Below, one piece after another: positions 45,051 to 56,966 of a stretch of 64,000 nucleotides of DNA (position 1 is the stretch's first letter; the number at the start of each line of letters is the position of its first letter). The notes beneath the pieces are model-generated. The model saw only the letters and a program-made list of their open reading frames with translations, was not told where the DNA came from and made no database searches. Where the stretch lies: contig RPFO01000104.1 in assembly GCA_009746045.1 (NCBI GenBank), forward strand, positions 7,092,750 through 7,156,749. The letters are read 5' to 3'. Position numbers and translations under genes: made by a program. This DNA comes from Mesostigma viride. Taxonomy: Eukaryota; Streptophyta; Mesostigmatophyceae; Mesostigmatales; Mesostigmataceae.

Positions 45051-47831
45051 AGGATCCTCATCCACTAGTGCACAGCCCTAGTAGGTTGCTGGCTCCGGAA
45101 TGGCGGTCATTGAAGTAAACTGACTGACATTTGAAATTACCAGTGCCGAGTTCATTTTAGTGTACAAATCAGGCAGGCAGCACCGCAGGCAGTTTCTGTA
45201 GAGTTCTTGGCCGTTGAAGAATTTTGTATCTCCATGTAATATAAATTAAATATAAATTAAATGTATCAAATACTAACTCGTTGTATCTTAATTTGATATA
45301 TTAATCAAGATGTGAAGAAAAAAATCGATCACATCACAGATCGACTTAACTACGTGCCATACATGCCATGTCCTTCTTTGGACTGCCATGCAGAACAAGA
45401 CGCGGTGGCAACGTATCGATCCAGGATTCATTGTCTCATTCCATCAGCACACAGCTGGGGCACGAACATTCCCTTATTTGCAGGGACCCTTGAGAAGCTA
45501 AGTTTATAAAGTAGGATGTGGGTATGTCAACCCCACCAAGCCATATGTCGCATCTGACACTGACCAGTGGGCTTGTCAGACAGCGGGCACTGCCGCAGGC
45601 CCTGGGCTGGGCTTCGCGAGGGAGGCCCCTCAGGTCACACACGATGATGTGCAGTCATCTCATGGAACGCAGTGACACCCCTGTCCGTGCATTGCGTAGT
45701 GACACCCCTGGAAAGTGGGCGTTGCACATGCCATGGGTCACGCATCATCCTGCTCACTCACTAGATAAGCATCATACGGATACTCTCATCTCTTGGAACG
45801 CTTCTTGATCCGCTCATTCTCCCGCTCATCCACCTCATCCTCCTCATCCGCGTCCTCATCCTCCCCCGCCTCATCCCCAGGCTCGTCGCCCTGCTGGCGG
45901 CCACCTGGTGGCGAACGGGACCCACGAAGTGACCAAGCAGGTTCATGGATAGTAAATGACTCGAGACAAGCATTGCTTGCAAATGACCTCTACGTCAGAA
46001 TACCATGAGCGACCTAGCGGTACGCCACCCGCCTACGGCCTATACACAAGCACCTACCGAGGGAGGCAAGGCACACGATTCCCAATGAGGGCACAGTGCT
46101 GCAGTGCTTGCCTAGTCAGGTTGCCATTGAGCAAGTTAGCTGCCGTGTGTGACACATTACAGTAGCTGATTGCTCAGGCCTGCTTCGATACGTCCACACT
46201 TGGCACCTTCAGCTTTTCACCGTAACCAAGCTTAAGCTGGAGACAAGACGCATGTGAATTTTCGTACCCAGTGTCACGGATGACCCCCCCCTTAACCCCC
46301 CGAGCTTCATGCCTCATCAAGCTTCCCAAGCTCGTCGCTGCACAAGATAAAACGGTACACTCAAGCATGGTCTCGCTTTTCATCAACATGGGTTAGCTTA
46401 CCTGGTTTTCCTGTATCCGACAACCCTGCGTCCGCTATGTATTTGGCCATGAACTGCATTGTGTCCTCCTTCGCTGCCGTGATCAGCTCGACAAGTGGAC
46501 CACCTGGCGAGAAGGTCCATACGTCACGTACTAGGGAGAATGGTTAGTTATACTTCCAGTGGGTCTATCTAAGAAGTAAGAAAGAAGACTTCAGAGGGGA
46601 TTCCGCCATGCGATATATCGATAATTTTGGTCTGCGAATTGATTGCCCGACGTCTACAATGACAGAACGATCAGCAGGCACAGATCGATCTGTACTGATG
46701 AATCCCGACAGCTGTTCATGTCACTCTGCTTACCTTTCAGGCATATTTCGTGGGCGGGCACTCCAGGAAAAGAGAGAGTACCGGAAACTTGGAAGTCCAT
46801 GTTCCTGGACATTGCGAGTATGTGCCACCGGCTGCGAAAAAACTAAAAGGGCACTTGGTAGCCAGGCTGAAAATCCTGGCGCAAGGCTTTGTTATTGTTG
46901 CTAAGAAACAGCGCTTGCGAATATCCTCTAAGAAGAACTAGACAACGTCGGTATGTGTTCAGCTGTTTTGAAAAACCAGGATATGAATGGACCAAATTTG
47001 CCAAATATTTCATGCTCGTTTATCCACCCATGATTATGAGGTTTCTAGACCATAGTTTGGATCTTGTACTTGGTACTTGCAATTTTATCCCCTCTTGATT
47101 TGATTTATCTCCATTTCGCTTAGCCACTCGTACAATTACGCAGCTCACGGCTGTGCCAATGCTACCGTGAGGCCTTGATAATTTACATCCATCGCTGGCA
47201 GCGATTTCCTTTCTGGGCGGTGCAGGCTGTTGTGCAAGACTGCAAGGTCGTCAAGAGTCAAGACCTGGAGCAAATGCCATAGCAATTCTCTGGAACATAA
47301 TACTAGCGTACGGTTGAAACCATTACATACATGTTGTTGCTGTTGTTGTTGTTCCAGGTAAATAGGTGTACGTTTATTCAAAATATAGCCAGTAGTTAAT
47401 CCCTGCTACAGTAGGCCTAGGGTATCAAGATGTCAGTGGCTAGAACGGAGCCTTGCTGTTGTTGTTGTTGTTGTGTCCCACGCCGCCCAAGGGCAGCAGA
47501 GAATTTTGATTACTGTACATACATGTAGTTTAGGGCTCACCTTATTCGTCCGTCCACTGTCGAGGCCACCCTGGGCACGTCCGCTGACCCGCGCGCGCTC
47601 GGCCAGCATGGCACCCTTAACCCTTTCTTTGCAGGCTGGTGGTGAAAATTTCATGGTGGAATGCTGCAAGTTGTAATGCTGCTGCGCTGCATTATACAGT
47701 AGCATGCGCCAAACACTTTGCTGGCTGGAAGACGTGCCCATAATCTATGGCGCTAACCTGTCAGCAGCAAAAGCATGAACCGGTGTCCGAGGATGAAATT
47801 TAATATCAGTTAGTGAGGTAGTCTGCACAAA
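45051..47831. other. intergenic region with possible unrecognised minus-strand gene
   Basis: No family could be assigned. Several stretches look coding by composition, especially minus-strand 46402-46530 (listed separately). The plus-strand stretch 46740-46941 is also open behind an acceptor-like CTTACCTTTCAG, but that sequence is a donor consensus on the other strand, so strand is ambiguous. (GTT)n GTGTCCCACGCCGC occurs at 47457-47486. Confidence 0.4.
46402..46530 (-). CDS. candidate coding exon, product unknown
   Basis: Bounded by CCTAG acceptor and CCAG|GTAAGC donor on the minus strand. The frame that opens after two bases reads RDVWTFSPGGPLVELITAAK and on to IADAGLSDTGK, with codon use like the known exons. 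I do not recognise the family. Partner exons were not established: the nearest downstream acceptor (46236) does not fit the phase except by giving an immediate stop. Confidence 0.3.
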
Positions 47832-49583
47832 ATGCGGTTGGACGCCGGGCCAGTGGTGCTGTTGGTATGGTCATCGTGCCTTCTTTCCACGTTGGGCGGT
47901 AGTGTCGATGAGTCCATCGCGTCAACCTTTGATGCACGAGCCTCGCCAGGTGGTCGAAAGCTTGCGGCAATACATCACACCGGCGGTGACGCGAGCCATG
48001 TTCATCACGGCCCTGGGGAAGCCCACAATCATCACCACCATATCACCCTAGACCCGAAGTTGGAAGCACTGCTGCACGGAGGCGATCTGCACATGGGAGC
48101 GGGGAAAAACCTGAACCTGGCTCGCCACTGGAAGATGCAACAGGAGGAAGAGGAGCACGCGCAGCTCGAGAAGCAGAAGGCGAAGCAGCAGGAGCAGCTG
48201 GAGCGCCAGGAGGAGGAGGAGCAACTGCGCAAGGATAGGGAGGAGATCGAGTACCAGATCATGCGAGACCGGGAAGAGGAGGCCATGCGCCGCGAGCAGG
48301 AGGCGGAGAGGCGGCACGAGGAGCTTCTGGAGAAGCAACGGCTACAAGTGCAGCAGGCCATCGAGCGTGCGCAGGCCCGCGGGCTGCCCCTGACGGTCGC
48401 CGAGGGTACCCTGGAGGACGTGGCCCCCAAGATTCCCTGCCCGAACGCGTGCAGCGGGCACGGCCTTTGCAAGCAGGGCGTGTGCGAGTGCGTGGTCGCA
48501 TGGCGCGGAGCTCCCGATTGCAGCAAGCCTGTCCTCCTCCCCTGCAACCAGCGGGCCGTCGACTTCAAGGGCTGGGTGTTTACCAGCACGACCATAGCCA
48601 GAGACGTGCGTCTGTACCGCTCCGCTCTCTGCGAGGGTATGCAGCTCAAGCCGGACAGCCCCAACTGCGAGGCAGCCGCCAAGGACTTCCCCACGCTCAT
48701 GAAGCAGCAGCTGGACCTGCCACCTGTCGACCCGCTATTGGCCATGATGGGCAAGTCGTGTGCCCTGGTGGGAAGCTCGGACGCTCTCCTCTCCTGCGGC
48801 AAGGGGCGCGAGATCGACGCGCACGACATCGTGATCCGCCTCAACGACGCGCCCACCAAGGGGTTTGAGGACCACGTGGGCCGGCGGACGGACCTGCGGT
48901 TCCAAGGCATGATGCGCCACCTGTACCGCGAGGGGGACGAGTACACGATAAACCTGTCGCACGCGCTCCTCATGTCCGGCGGCGGGCGCAACCTGATCAC
49001 CTACCCAGATATCGCCGGCAAGGCGGGGTACTACACCAACGCACGCGGGACGTCCAACCTCCAGCTGTCGTACGGGTGGAAGGCGATCCATGCGGCGCTG
49101 CACATTTGCTCCAAGGTCAGCATCTATGGGTTCACCATCGAAGGGCCCAAGTCCGGCGCTCCCCGCAACGGCTTTGGCCACTACTACCAGAAGTGGTTCA
49201 ACGGCAAGCAGTTTGCGTCGTGGCTCATGAAGCAGGTGGTCAAGGAGAGCGGCAGCTGGAAGGACATGAACAACCTGCGCAACTGGTGGCTGCCAAAGGA
49301 CCGCCGTCTCTTCTCCAGCCTGGCCACGCACGCGGCCAACGTGGATCGGTTCCGTGCTTACTTGGATGCGCTGGGCCTTCCCCTCCAGCCGCGCATGACG
49401 GCGGCGGTTCACGACCTTGAGGCGTCGCAGAGCCTGGGCAAGGACGACTACGAGATCCGGTGCGGGACGCCCTGGACCAACCACTGCCTGGACGAGGAGG
49501 CCAAGTGCATGGCGCAGCTGGCCACGTTTGTCAAGAACGTGGCCGTCTCGTGCACGGGCAGCGGGGATGGGAACGGGATCTGA
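47832..49583 (+). CDS. GT29 sialyltransferase-like protein with coiled coil and EGF-like module, 583 aa
   Basis: Probable Golgi type II membrane or secreted glycosyltransferase. Signal-anchor at residues ~5-24; His-rich stretch ~52-72; long charged Glu/Gln/Arg coiled coil ~96-185; one EGF-like module with six cysteines ~203-230 (CSGHGLCKQGVCEC). The GT29 domain follows: sialylmotif L around 308-356 (KSCALVGSSDALLSCGKG, DIVIRLNDAP, VGRRTDLRF), motif S around 406-432 (TSNLQLSYGWKAIHAAL...VSIYGF) and a GHYY histidine at about 450 suggesting the VS region. Green-lineage members exist although sialic acid is doubtful there, so the acceptor and donor are unknown. Intronless, unlike its neighbours. 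The ATG at 47832 gives the signal-anchor directly. Confidence 0.88.
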   Translation: MRLDAGPVVLLVWSSCLLSTLGGSVDESIASTFDARASPGGRKLAAIHHTGGDASHVHHGPGEAHNHHHHITLDPKLEALLHGGDLHMGAGKNLNLARHWKMQQEEEEHAQLEKQKAKQQEQLERQEEEEQLRKDREEIEYQIMRDREEEAMRREQEAERRHEELLEKQRLQVQQAIERAQARGLPLTVAEGTLEDVAPKIPCPNACSGHGLCKQGVCECVVAWRGAPDCSKPVLLPCNQRAVDFKGWVFTSTTIARDVRLYRSALCEGMQLKPDSPNCEAAAKDFPTLMKQQLDLPPVDPLLAMMGKSCALVGSSDALLSCGKGREIDAHDIVIRLNDAPTKGFEDHVGRRTDLRFQGMMRHLYREGDEYTINLSHALLMSGGGRNLITYPDIAGKAGYYTNARGTSNLQLSYGWKAIHAALHICSKVSIYGFTIEGPKSGAPRNGFGHYYQKWFNGKQFASWLMKQVVKESGSWKDMNNLRNWWLPKDRRLFSSLATHAANVDRFRAYLDALGLPLQPRMTAAVHDLEASQSLGKDDYEIRCGTPWTNHCLDEEAKCMAQLATFVKNVAVSCTGSGDGNGI

Positions 49584-50361
49584 CGGGTGGCCGACTTCGG
49601 GGCCACCGTTGGACCACGGTTGGGCCATGTGGGCCACTTTCAGCCCACCGTTTGCACAGTCATACGCCGCTTGGGCCACGTTGGGGCCATGTGGGGCATC
49701 TGGCCTTGGGCCATGTGGAGTTTGAGGAGGCGATGGGAGCTGGGCTTCAGGGGGTGATGGGGATGCCTGGGTCTGGACAAGCCTACTCCGACCCTTGAAG
49801 TAGGGTTTGCCCTGCACAGTGGTGGGTTGGAGCAGGCCGTGTGCGCCATTGTCGGGCGTTGCGGGGTGTCCAAGGGCCCACTTCAGGAGGAGGCCACTGG
49901 GGGGCCTACGGCCATGGGCCACGTGGGTTTTGCCCGGTTTGGGCGCTATCGGCAAGGTCGTTTCCGTAGGGCTGTTGACGCCAGCAGGCTGTAACATCAG
50001 TGGGCATGGATGCCACCGGTAGGCCTGATGGTTGTTGTTTCCGGCCATTGGGACAACGCTGGCGATCTCTCCAGGGTGCTCCCCTTGGTGATGTAGAGCA
50101 GGGTGTGTAACTGCTGTTTTAGCCTGATTCACCCCTGGCTCTGACCTACGCACGTTGTCTATGGTCACAGTAGCATGCATTTGGGGCCTAATCCAAAGTC
50201 AGCAGGCCCGCCCACCCAGGGTGACTATTTTCCAGGTGCAGACATGACTGTCACAACTACTGCAGGGCATGTGTAGAGGAATCTTTTGTACCTCAACGTC
50301 GGCAGTAGCCATCTGCCTGTGATGGTGGAACGGCCCCCAGCTGTTGATAGCTCGTGTCGAT
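49584..50361. other. intergenic, no gene recognised
   Basis: 3' flank of the sialyltransferase-like gene. A long minus-strand ORF (48735-50180) runs antisense through the gene and is a GC-composition artefact. Confidence 0.6.
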
Positions 50362-50828
50362 AACAGGAGGAAAAAATGGTTTCGACTTAGGACTTAGGTT
50401 TTTTGCAAAACTTAGCCCTGACCGGGAGAAGACAAGTCTGCGGGCTGCGGGGGCTGAGATTAAATAAGAGGTACCTTGAAATTAAATAAGAGGCGTGCCT
50501 CTATAAATATATATTTTTGGAGGCGAGTTTCTGTTGGCGTTAAGTCGTAGTATTGTACTCGTGATTGATAGATTGGTAGTGCATTGGTGGTACTGCACGA
50601 CGGTATTGGACGGAACTATATAATCTGATTTACGGTGTGGCGAGCTATGGATGCCGAGAATGCTCATAACTTTTACATCCGGGCATGAAATTTGGTCGGG
50701 TAAATTGCAGTAGAAGCGTCTTTTGATGACGAACACGATGATATAATTTTCAGCCGCCATCGCCCAAGATTTAGCGCAATATCATAAAACGCAGCGCAGG
50801 CAGGGATCGTATTTTCCGGAAAGTAGCC

Positions 50829-52168
50829 ATGGCGGAATCACCTTCAGCCGCCTCCCACTCCCCCGCCGATGGGGGGGATTCAGCGCCTCATACCATCACG
50901 CAACTAGTCGACGCTGTGGACACCATTGCGACCCAGCCATCGTCTGCTGATGCCGCCATTAACGTTTCGTCTAAGCGGCATTGCCCCGGCCCCGTCGACG
51001 AGATGGACAGCCAGATCCCTCCGCCAGCGGCTCCTGTTTCCAGCGAGGTTTCCCGTGAGACCGACCCCCTTGACGACGACGACGACGACGCCATCGCCGA
51101 CGCTACGTTTGACCCAGCGGACTTCCTGCCTGGCGGGACTGTCGCCGAGCACCGGTTCTTTTCGCTTACCGCCGAGCAGGCGCAGGCTATCCTGCTCCTC
51201 CTGCACGCCAAAGGCCATGAGCTACATTTTCCCAGCACGTCTAGCGAGACTTCGGTGGACGACGTTCACCATCTGGAGCTGCCACAGCTTCGTCTTTCTG
51301 TTTTTCTGAGCTACGCGAAGGCCCCTTGCCTCCGGGCACTTTTTGCCGCTTTCGAGGATGCCGATGGCACCGCCAATACCCCCATTGCTTCCCCGGACGC
51401 AACCCTGCGCCAGCTCAACCAGAAAGTCGACGACATGGCCGCTCAACTCGGCGCCCTATCCACCGCTATCCGCCAAGACACTGCTGAGCTCCAATCAAGC
51501 ATTGCCGAGGTCAAGGCCGCCATGACTACCCCGCCCCAGCAAGCCGCCCCTGCACCCACCAGCTACGCTAACATGGTGAAACAGACCGACATTGCCAACC
51601 TGATGGAGGATGCCGCACGCAGGGGGGCTGCAGCCCACAAGACTGCTGTGGAGGAGGACCAGCGGTCACGCAGTATAGTGGTTCGATATTTCCAGGTCGC
51701 GCACAGCCAGAAACGGACCTGATGCTAGCGCAACGCCTGTACCAGAACCTCATCGTGGGCCGGCTGCAGCTGGGCAACGAGCGCATCCGCATCGAGTCGG
51801 CAGCTTGGATGGCGGGCCAGCCTGGCCCCATCCGGGTGACCTTCGCGAATGTGGCCAGCAAGGTGAAGGTACTCCAGGCCCGCAAGCTCCTAGGCGGGAG
51901 AAACGCGCCGAGCCTCGACGACCTCCTCTCACCGGCCCAGCTAGTCATCAAGAACGGTCTGCTGGGCAGCGACGTGGCGATCAAGGCCAAGAATGAGGGC
52001 CAGAAGGTCTACGTCCGCCTCGTCCACGACACCCCCGTGCTGTTCATCAACGGCCAGCGCACGGAGGCGCAGGCTCCTAACAAGCGGCACAAGTCGGGCC
52101 GTACCAGGCCCGCCCCAGCTGCGTCATCATCGTCTACGCACGTCCCGGGTATGGATGGCGCCCGGTAA
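50829..52168 (+). pseudogene. LINE ORF1, one frameshift
   Basis: ATG at 50829. The N-terminal part (to about residue 290) has an acidic Asp run and Ala/Gln-rich helices. The frame shifts near 51690, where the first frame stops at 51722; the C-terminal domain continues in the next frame to 52168 (VRLVHDTPVLFINGQRTEA, then a basic KRHKSGR tail). The shared SLDDLLSPAQ block aligns it with the ORF1-only elements. Confidence 0.82.
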
Positions 52169-52540
52169 GGGCACACCCTCGCGGCCTCGCGGTACAATAG
52201 GCTTTGGGCACAGCCTTTATAAACAAGCCCCTTTCCATCCTCATGTCGCACCGTGCGAGCATGATCAGGATGCAAGGTCGCCAGGCACGCCACGGTCAAC
52301 CTTCCCGCCAATTTACCAGCCTTACACGCCTCCTAGCCCGCCTTGAGCGGGATGAGGCCCAGTCGACACGCCGGCGACCCCAGCCAGGACGGAGACGACG
52401 CATATCCGTCCTGAAAGAAAGCCTCCATGCGTTGACAAGCATTAACCCCAATCGCCACCCTCCCCCCCCCCCCCCCCCCACCCCCACCTCCAGCACTACC
52501 CTTCTCCACCCCCACCCCCACCCCCACCCCCCCGCTAATA

Positions 52541-55500
52541 GGGCAACGGCCCATTCTTGGCATTGCAAGTTTTAACGTGCGCACCCTCCCTGCAGATCCT
52601 TCTACGAGCGGCGGCACCCCAGCACGCCAACGCGTCGACGAGCTGATCGCCCTGTGCGCCGACAACAAGATCGCTGTTCTTGGAGTCCAGGAGCACCGAC
52701 GCACCGTTGACCCTCAGCACGCGGTCAACGGTCTGCTGGTCGACGACCTGCGTGCAGGCTGGCGGTTCCACTATGGTGGCGGCGACGCGCCGGGCCAAGG
52801 TGGTGTGGGCCTCTTGTGCTCGCCGGCAGCATCAGAGCAGCTCCAGTCCATCGTGCTGCGGTCCCCGCGTGTGCTAGTGGCCACTTTTTCGGCCACTGAG
52901 GGCCATTCACACCACACGCTAACCGTTATCGTGGGATATGCACCACATGCGGGTCGAGCTCAGGCGGAACGTCAGGCCTTCTTCGACGCCCTCAAGGAGG
53001 AGGAGGCCAACATCCCAGCTCGGCACTTCCTGGTTATGCTGCTCGACGCCAACGCCACGCTGCCAGTTGGCACTGGGGGCGCTCAGTATTCCCCAACCAA
53101 CACGACAGCCAACGGTAACACGCCTTTATTTGCGAATCTGCTGGCAGAATCTGCGCTGGTTGCATGCAATGCTTCTTTCGCACGCCCCGCTGAGCAGCTG
53201 GCCACCTTTTTTGGGCCGTCGGATCGGGTGGTGTGCCTTGATTATGTCTGCGTACGTCGGGCTCAGCGCCCCTCAGTTGTCGATGCTCGCGTCCTGCAAG
53301 ATTCTGTCAGCACGGTGGAATCTGATCATCGTCTCGTGCTCGCTCGCATCAGATTGCGGTTTCCTGGGGTGAAACCGTCGCGACAGCTGGCACCTCAGCC
53401 AGATCTGAAAGTGCTCCGGATTGTGCTGAAGGATGCCGACAAGATGTCAGCAGCAGAGCAGGCCGCTATGTCGCACAGGGATGATTTCCTGGCCGTATTC
53501 GACGCCGGGGGCAGCCGACAGCAGTTACACGCCATTCCGCCGCCGGGGATATTTCAGTGATCCTCCGTGGTGTCGCCGCCAAGTATCGCCTGGCTGCCCG
53601 CACCCTCCCCACCTTGCCTCCGCGTCGGCAGCTTGCTGTCCACCGTCACGCACCGACAGTGGTCGCCGCCAGGCAGATGCTCCGCCGCAACAGAGATCCG
53701 ATCGCCAAACCTGGGCTGCAAGCAGCTCTGAGGGCCGCCTACGAGCAGGCTGAGAAGGCAGATGCTCAGCAGATGGTCAAGGACCTGCGCAGCTGCCAGC
53801 AGAAGCACGACGGCAAGGGGGCCTGGTTCTGGTACAAGCGCCTCGGGCACCCGGACGGCCTCGGCCGGCCCCACCGCCACGACGTCCCCGGCGCCCCAGC
53901 CAAGCGGCTTCGTACCTGGGCCACGGCCACGGCCGAGGTCGTGGGGACAGCTGCGCCGCCCCCACCCCTGCTCCCAGCCGCCGCCGCCCGCCCGGCCGCC
54001 CTGGCCGGCCCCGCGGGCCCCCGGCCCCGCCTAGGTCAGCGGCGGACTACCTAGTCCCCCCGCTGGTCGGCCCACTTGGCGACCCGTCTGACATGCCTCC
54101 TTTCACCTCTCGCGAGGTCACGGAGGCGGTCCAGCGCCTGCGTTATGACGCAGCCACCGGCTCTGACGAGATTCCGGCCGCAGTTGTAAAACTTGCAGCC
54201 GAATTCGAGGACACAGGTGTTATGCTGCTCTTCCGGGACATCTGCAACCGCCTTCTGCTGTCGTCGCAACCACCTCCAGCGGCCTGGCAACACAGTTTTC
54301 GCACGATGCTGTACAAGAACAAGGGGTCGCCTGCCGACCCCGGCAACTACAGAGGGGTGTGCATTCAAAGTGCCCCCCTCAAGCTTCTTATGCGGCTCAT
54401 CCTGAACCGCCTGCGCACGGCCCTGGACGGTCACCTCAGCGAGACTCAGCACGGCTTCCGTTCAGGTCGCAACACAGTACAGGCGCTCTTCGCTACTCGC
54501 CGACTGGTGGAGGAACTGCAACGCCTTCAGCCTGGTGAGTCCCCTTTGCACCTTGTGCTGGTGGACTTCATCAAAGCCTTCGATTCGGTTTTCTGGCCTG
54601 CGCTTTGGGACATCCTCGAGTTGTTCCGGATCCCCCGCCCCCTGATTGCTGTCATCCGCAACCTGTATGAAGGGTCCACCACTTCGGTGCGCACTTCTTA
54701 CGGGACCACGCCCCCATGCCCTTTACAGAAGGGTGTGTGGCAGGGCTGCGTGCTGTCGCCCTACCTGTTCATTATTGTTGTCGAATACGTAATGATTCAG
54801 GCGCGCAAGCGATTTGCCCGCATCGTGGGCAGGGAACCAGGAGTGCAGGTTGCTAACAAATTCTGGCATGGCGGTGCGGACACGGAGATTCGGCTAGCAG
54901 ACATCATTTACGCAGACGACACCACCCTCTTCGAGGACACTGAGCACGTGCAGACATGGCTTGACTGCCTGGCTCTCGAGGCCCGTGCAGTGGGGCTTGA
55001 GGTCAGCAAGAAGACAGAGGCCCTGGCGGTTGGGCTCACCAACCCAGCGCCGCCCCTCTATCTCCTAGACGGCTCTCGAGTCCTGTATCGGGACCGCGTT
55101 AAGCTGCTGGGCAGCCTGCTCCCCAGCTGCGAGGCGGATGTGGACCATCGCATCTCCCTCGCCTGGCACGCTTTACGTCAGTACCGGGCCCTGTGGCGCA
55201 AGCCCCTGGGCAAGATCGAGAAACAGGACCTGTTCAAGGTCCTCGTCCTTCCTGTTCTCACGTATGGCGCCGAGACGTGGACCCTCACCGCCGACCTGGC
55301 CCGCAAGCTGGACGGCGCGGTCACCAGCATGCTGCGTTCCATTTTCAGAGTAGGATATGCTGCTCATGTCCGCAATGAGGACCTGTACCAGGGCATGCCC
55401 TATATCACCAGCACCATTAAGCAACGCCGCCTGCAGCTTGTAGGGCACCTTGCTCGCACCAACCAGGTAGACACCTCACGTGGCCCCCCCGCAGGACTGC

Positions 55501-55736
55501 GACCAGCCCAGCCTGGTCGACACCTCTTGACGTGGGCTGGGCCTAGTGATGTTAGACGCCGCAAGGCCCGCACCTTCAAGGAACAGCTAGTAGAGGACAT
55601 GGGGGGCCTCGGCCTCTCCGTGATTTGGAAGAAGATGATGGACAAGGCCAAGTGGGCCCAGGTCATAGAGGACAATGAGCCCCCCCCAGTGGGGAAGCGC
55701 CCGCGTGTGCAATCCCGCGGGAGGCACGCCAGATAG
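52541..55736 (+). pseudogene. LINE ORF2: APE endonuclease plus reverse transcriptase, two frameshifts
   Basis: The endonuclease frame (about 52541-53560) has GIASFNVRTL, GVQEHR, LLDANA and VESDHRLVLA, the APE-type catalytic motifs in order. It shifts near 53557 to a linker frame (53557-54054) and again before 54093 to the RT frame, open to the stop at 55734-55736. RT motifs: GSDEIPAAVVKL, PGNYRGVC, HGFRSGRNTVQALF, VDFIKAFDSVFW, KGVWQGCVLSPYLF and IIYADDTTLF (catalytic YADD), then LTYGAETWTL and QLVGHLART. No RNase H or zinc knuckle was recognised. The true start of ORF2 is uncertain. Confidence 0.88.
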
Positions 55737-56452
55737 CTCCCACTCGGGCAGCGTGCGGCTGCCTAGATAGACGTTGTAGTTAGAATGCTGTTAGATAGAT
55801 GTAGTATGTAGCCAATGTAGATAGATTAGACCGGTAGGAATGTTGCACCCATCCATCCATCCATCGGGGTTAATGCTCCGTGACTCCCCAACGGGAGCAC
55901 GAGTCTAATTAATTAATTAATTAATTGGACGGAGTTCCCGGAATCCCGGTCTGGCAAGCGGATTTTGCATCTCACGGGTACATCTCACGGGTACATCTCA
56001 CGGGTACACGACGCGGCACGAAAATGGCTCGCAGAAAAGCTAGGAGCCTAGGCGACTACCTATATTTGGCGCCGCGTCGGTCGTGACGTTGTTTGCTCCG
56101 TTGGATGTGCATCTACAACGTTCGTGGGTTGTTTCGAAACCCGGTCGATGAGATTTAACGGAGAAGTCGGGTATATAAATGATCCCTTTTTGACAACTAC
56201 GTGAAAATGTAAGAGTCGAAATGAAGTAAACGGCTTTACATGTTGTCGACTTGTCGTCCAATACTACAAGTTAACGCCAATCGAAACTCGCGTCCAAAAA
56301 TATATCTGGATAGAGGCATGTCTCTTATTTAATTTCAAGGTACCTCTTACTTAATCTCGGGCCCCGCCTCGGGCTATAATCTGATCTCGGGCTATAAGTT
56401 TGAAAAAAAAAAGTCTGTAAGTCCGGGCAAAGGTGAACAGGAGGAAAAAATG

Positions 56453-56955
56453 CCCACACATGTTGATTGATTTATGAAAGGATATGGAAGGGCATGTCAC
56501 ATTTGAACACGAGCTGATGATGCCGATTGTCGTTGCAATTACGTAGCAGGATCTGGGGGGGAGGTGCGCGGAGGGAGGGAATAAATGGGGATGCAAGGCC
56601 GGGTTGGAAGGCAGCTTGGTGCCGCATTTCTGGACTGCGCTGGTTGTCTCTTTGATTTCGTCTGGTATTGGTGAAGTGAGACAACTCTGTGCAGATGTCG
56701 GACATAGACAAGCACGCCTGGATATCATTTTTATTGATATCAATACTAGTAACTGTAATTTATAAATACATGCAATTAATCAAGATTGCATTTGATATCT
56801 GCCATCAGTGCCATGGTGCTGCATGAATCATGCGAAGCGATCTAGCTCTGCATAGTTGCATCTCACTTAATAATATTCGGGCCACGTACATATGTACAAT
56901 AAATTTATTTTGATCAGACTGGCAATGATTAATTAATTAATTAATGATTAGCCTC
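56453..56955. other. short interval between mobile elements
   Basis: Contains an inverted partial copy of repeat R at about 56627-56665 (GCGCTGGTTGTCTC) and a TTAATTAA tract at 56928-56945 without other LINE sequence. No gene. Confidence 0.5.
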
Positions 56956-56966
56956 GTGTCCCCGTT

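Larger units (their letters stand above)
50615..55923 (+). mobile_element. near-full-length L1-like LINE with ORF1, endonuclease and RT
   Basis: A 10-bp TSD ATTGGACGGA lies at 50605-50614 and 55924-55933 (its first bases overlap the tail). Order: ~214-bp 5' UTR, ORF1, a poly(C)-rich linker around 52461-52535, ORF2 with APE endonuclease and reverse transcriptase, ~150-bp 3' UTR, a CTCCC-CAAC-GGGAG hairpin and a TTAA tail. At least three frame breaks inactivate it. It is the only copy in the window with all modules. Confidence 0.88.
50379..56435. mobile_element. terminal-inverted-repeat element (~740 bp) split by a LINE
   Basis: The two ends are inverted copies: 50379-50560 matches the reverse complement of about 56240-56435, best over AAGAGGTACCTTGAAATTAA, TAAGAG, TGCCTCTAT and GGCGTTAA. 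It is flanked by a perfect 17-bp direct repeat AACAGGAGGAAAAAATG at 50362-50378 and 56436-56452. Subtracting the LINE (50615-55923 plus one TSD copy) leaves roughly 740 bp with no transposase. A 17-bp TSD is long for a DNA transposon, so superfamily is undecided. Confidence 0.75.

Noticed and set aside
46740-46941. Plus-strand last exon ending at TAG 46939-46941
   Set aside because: The acceptor-like CTTACCTTTCAG reads equally as a minus-strand donor, and the peptide is not recognised.
48735-50180. 481-aa minus ORF
   Set aside because: Antisense to the sialyltransferase-like gene; no motifs, explained by GC-rich third positions.
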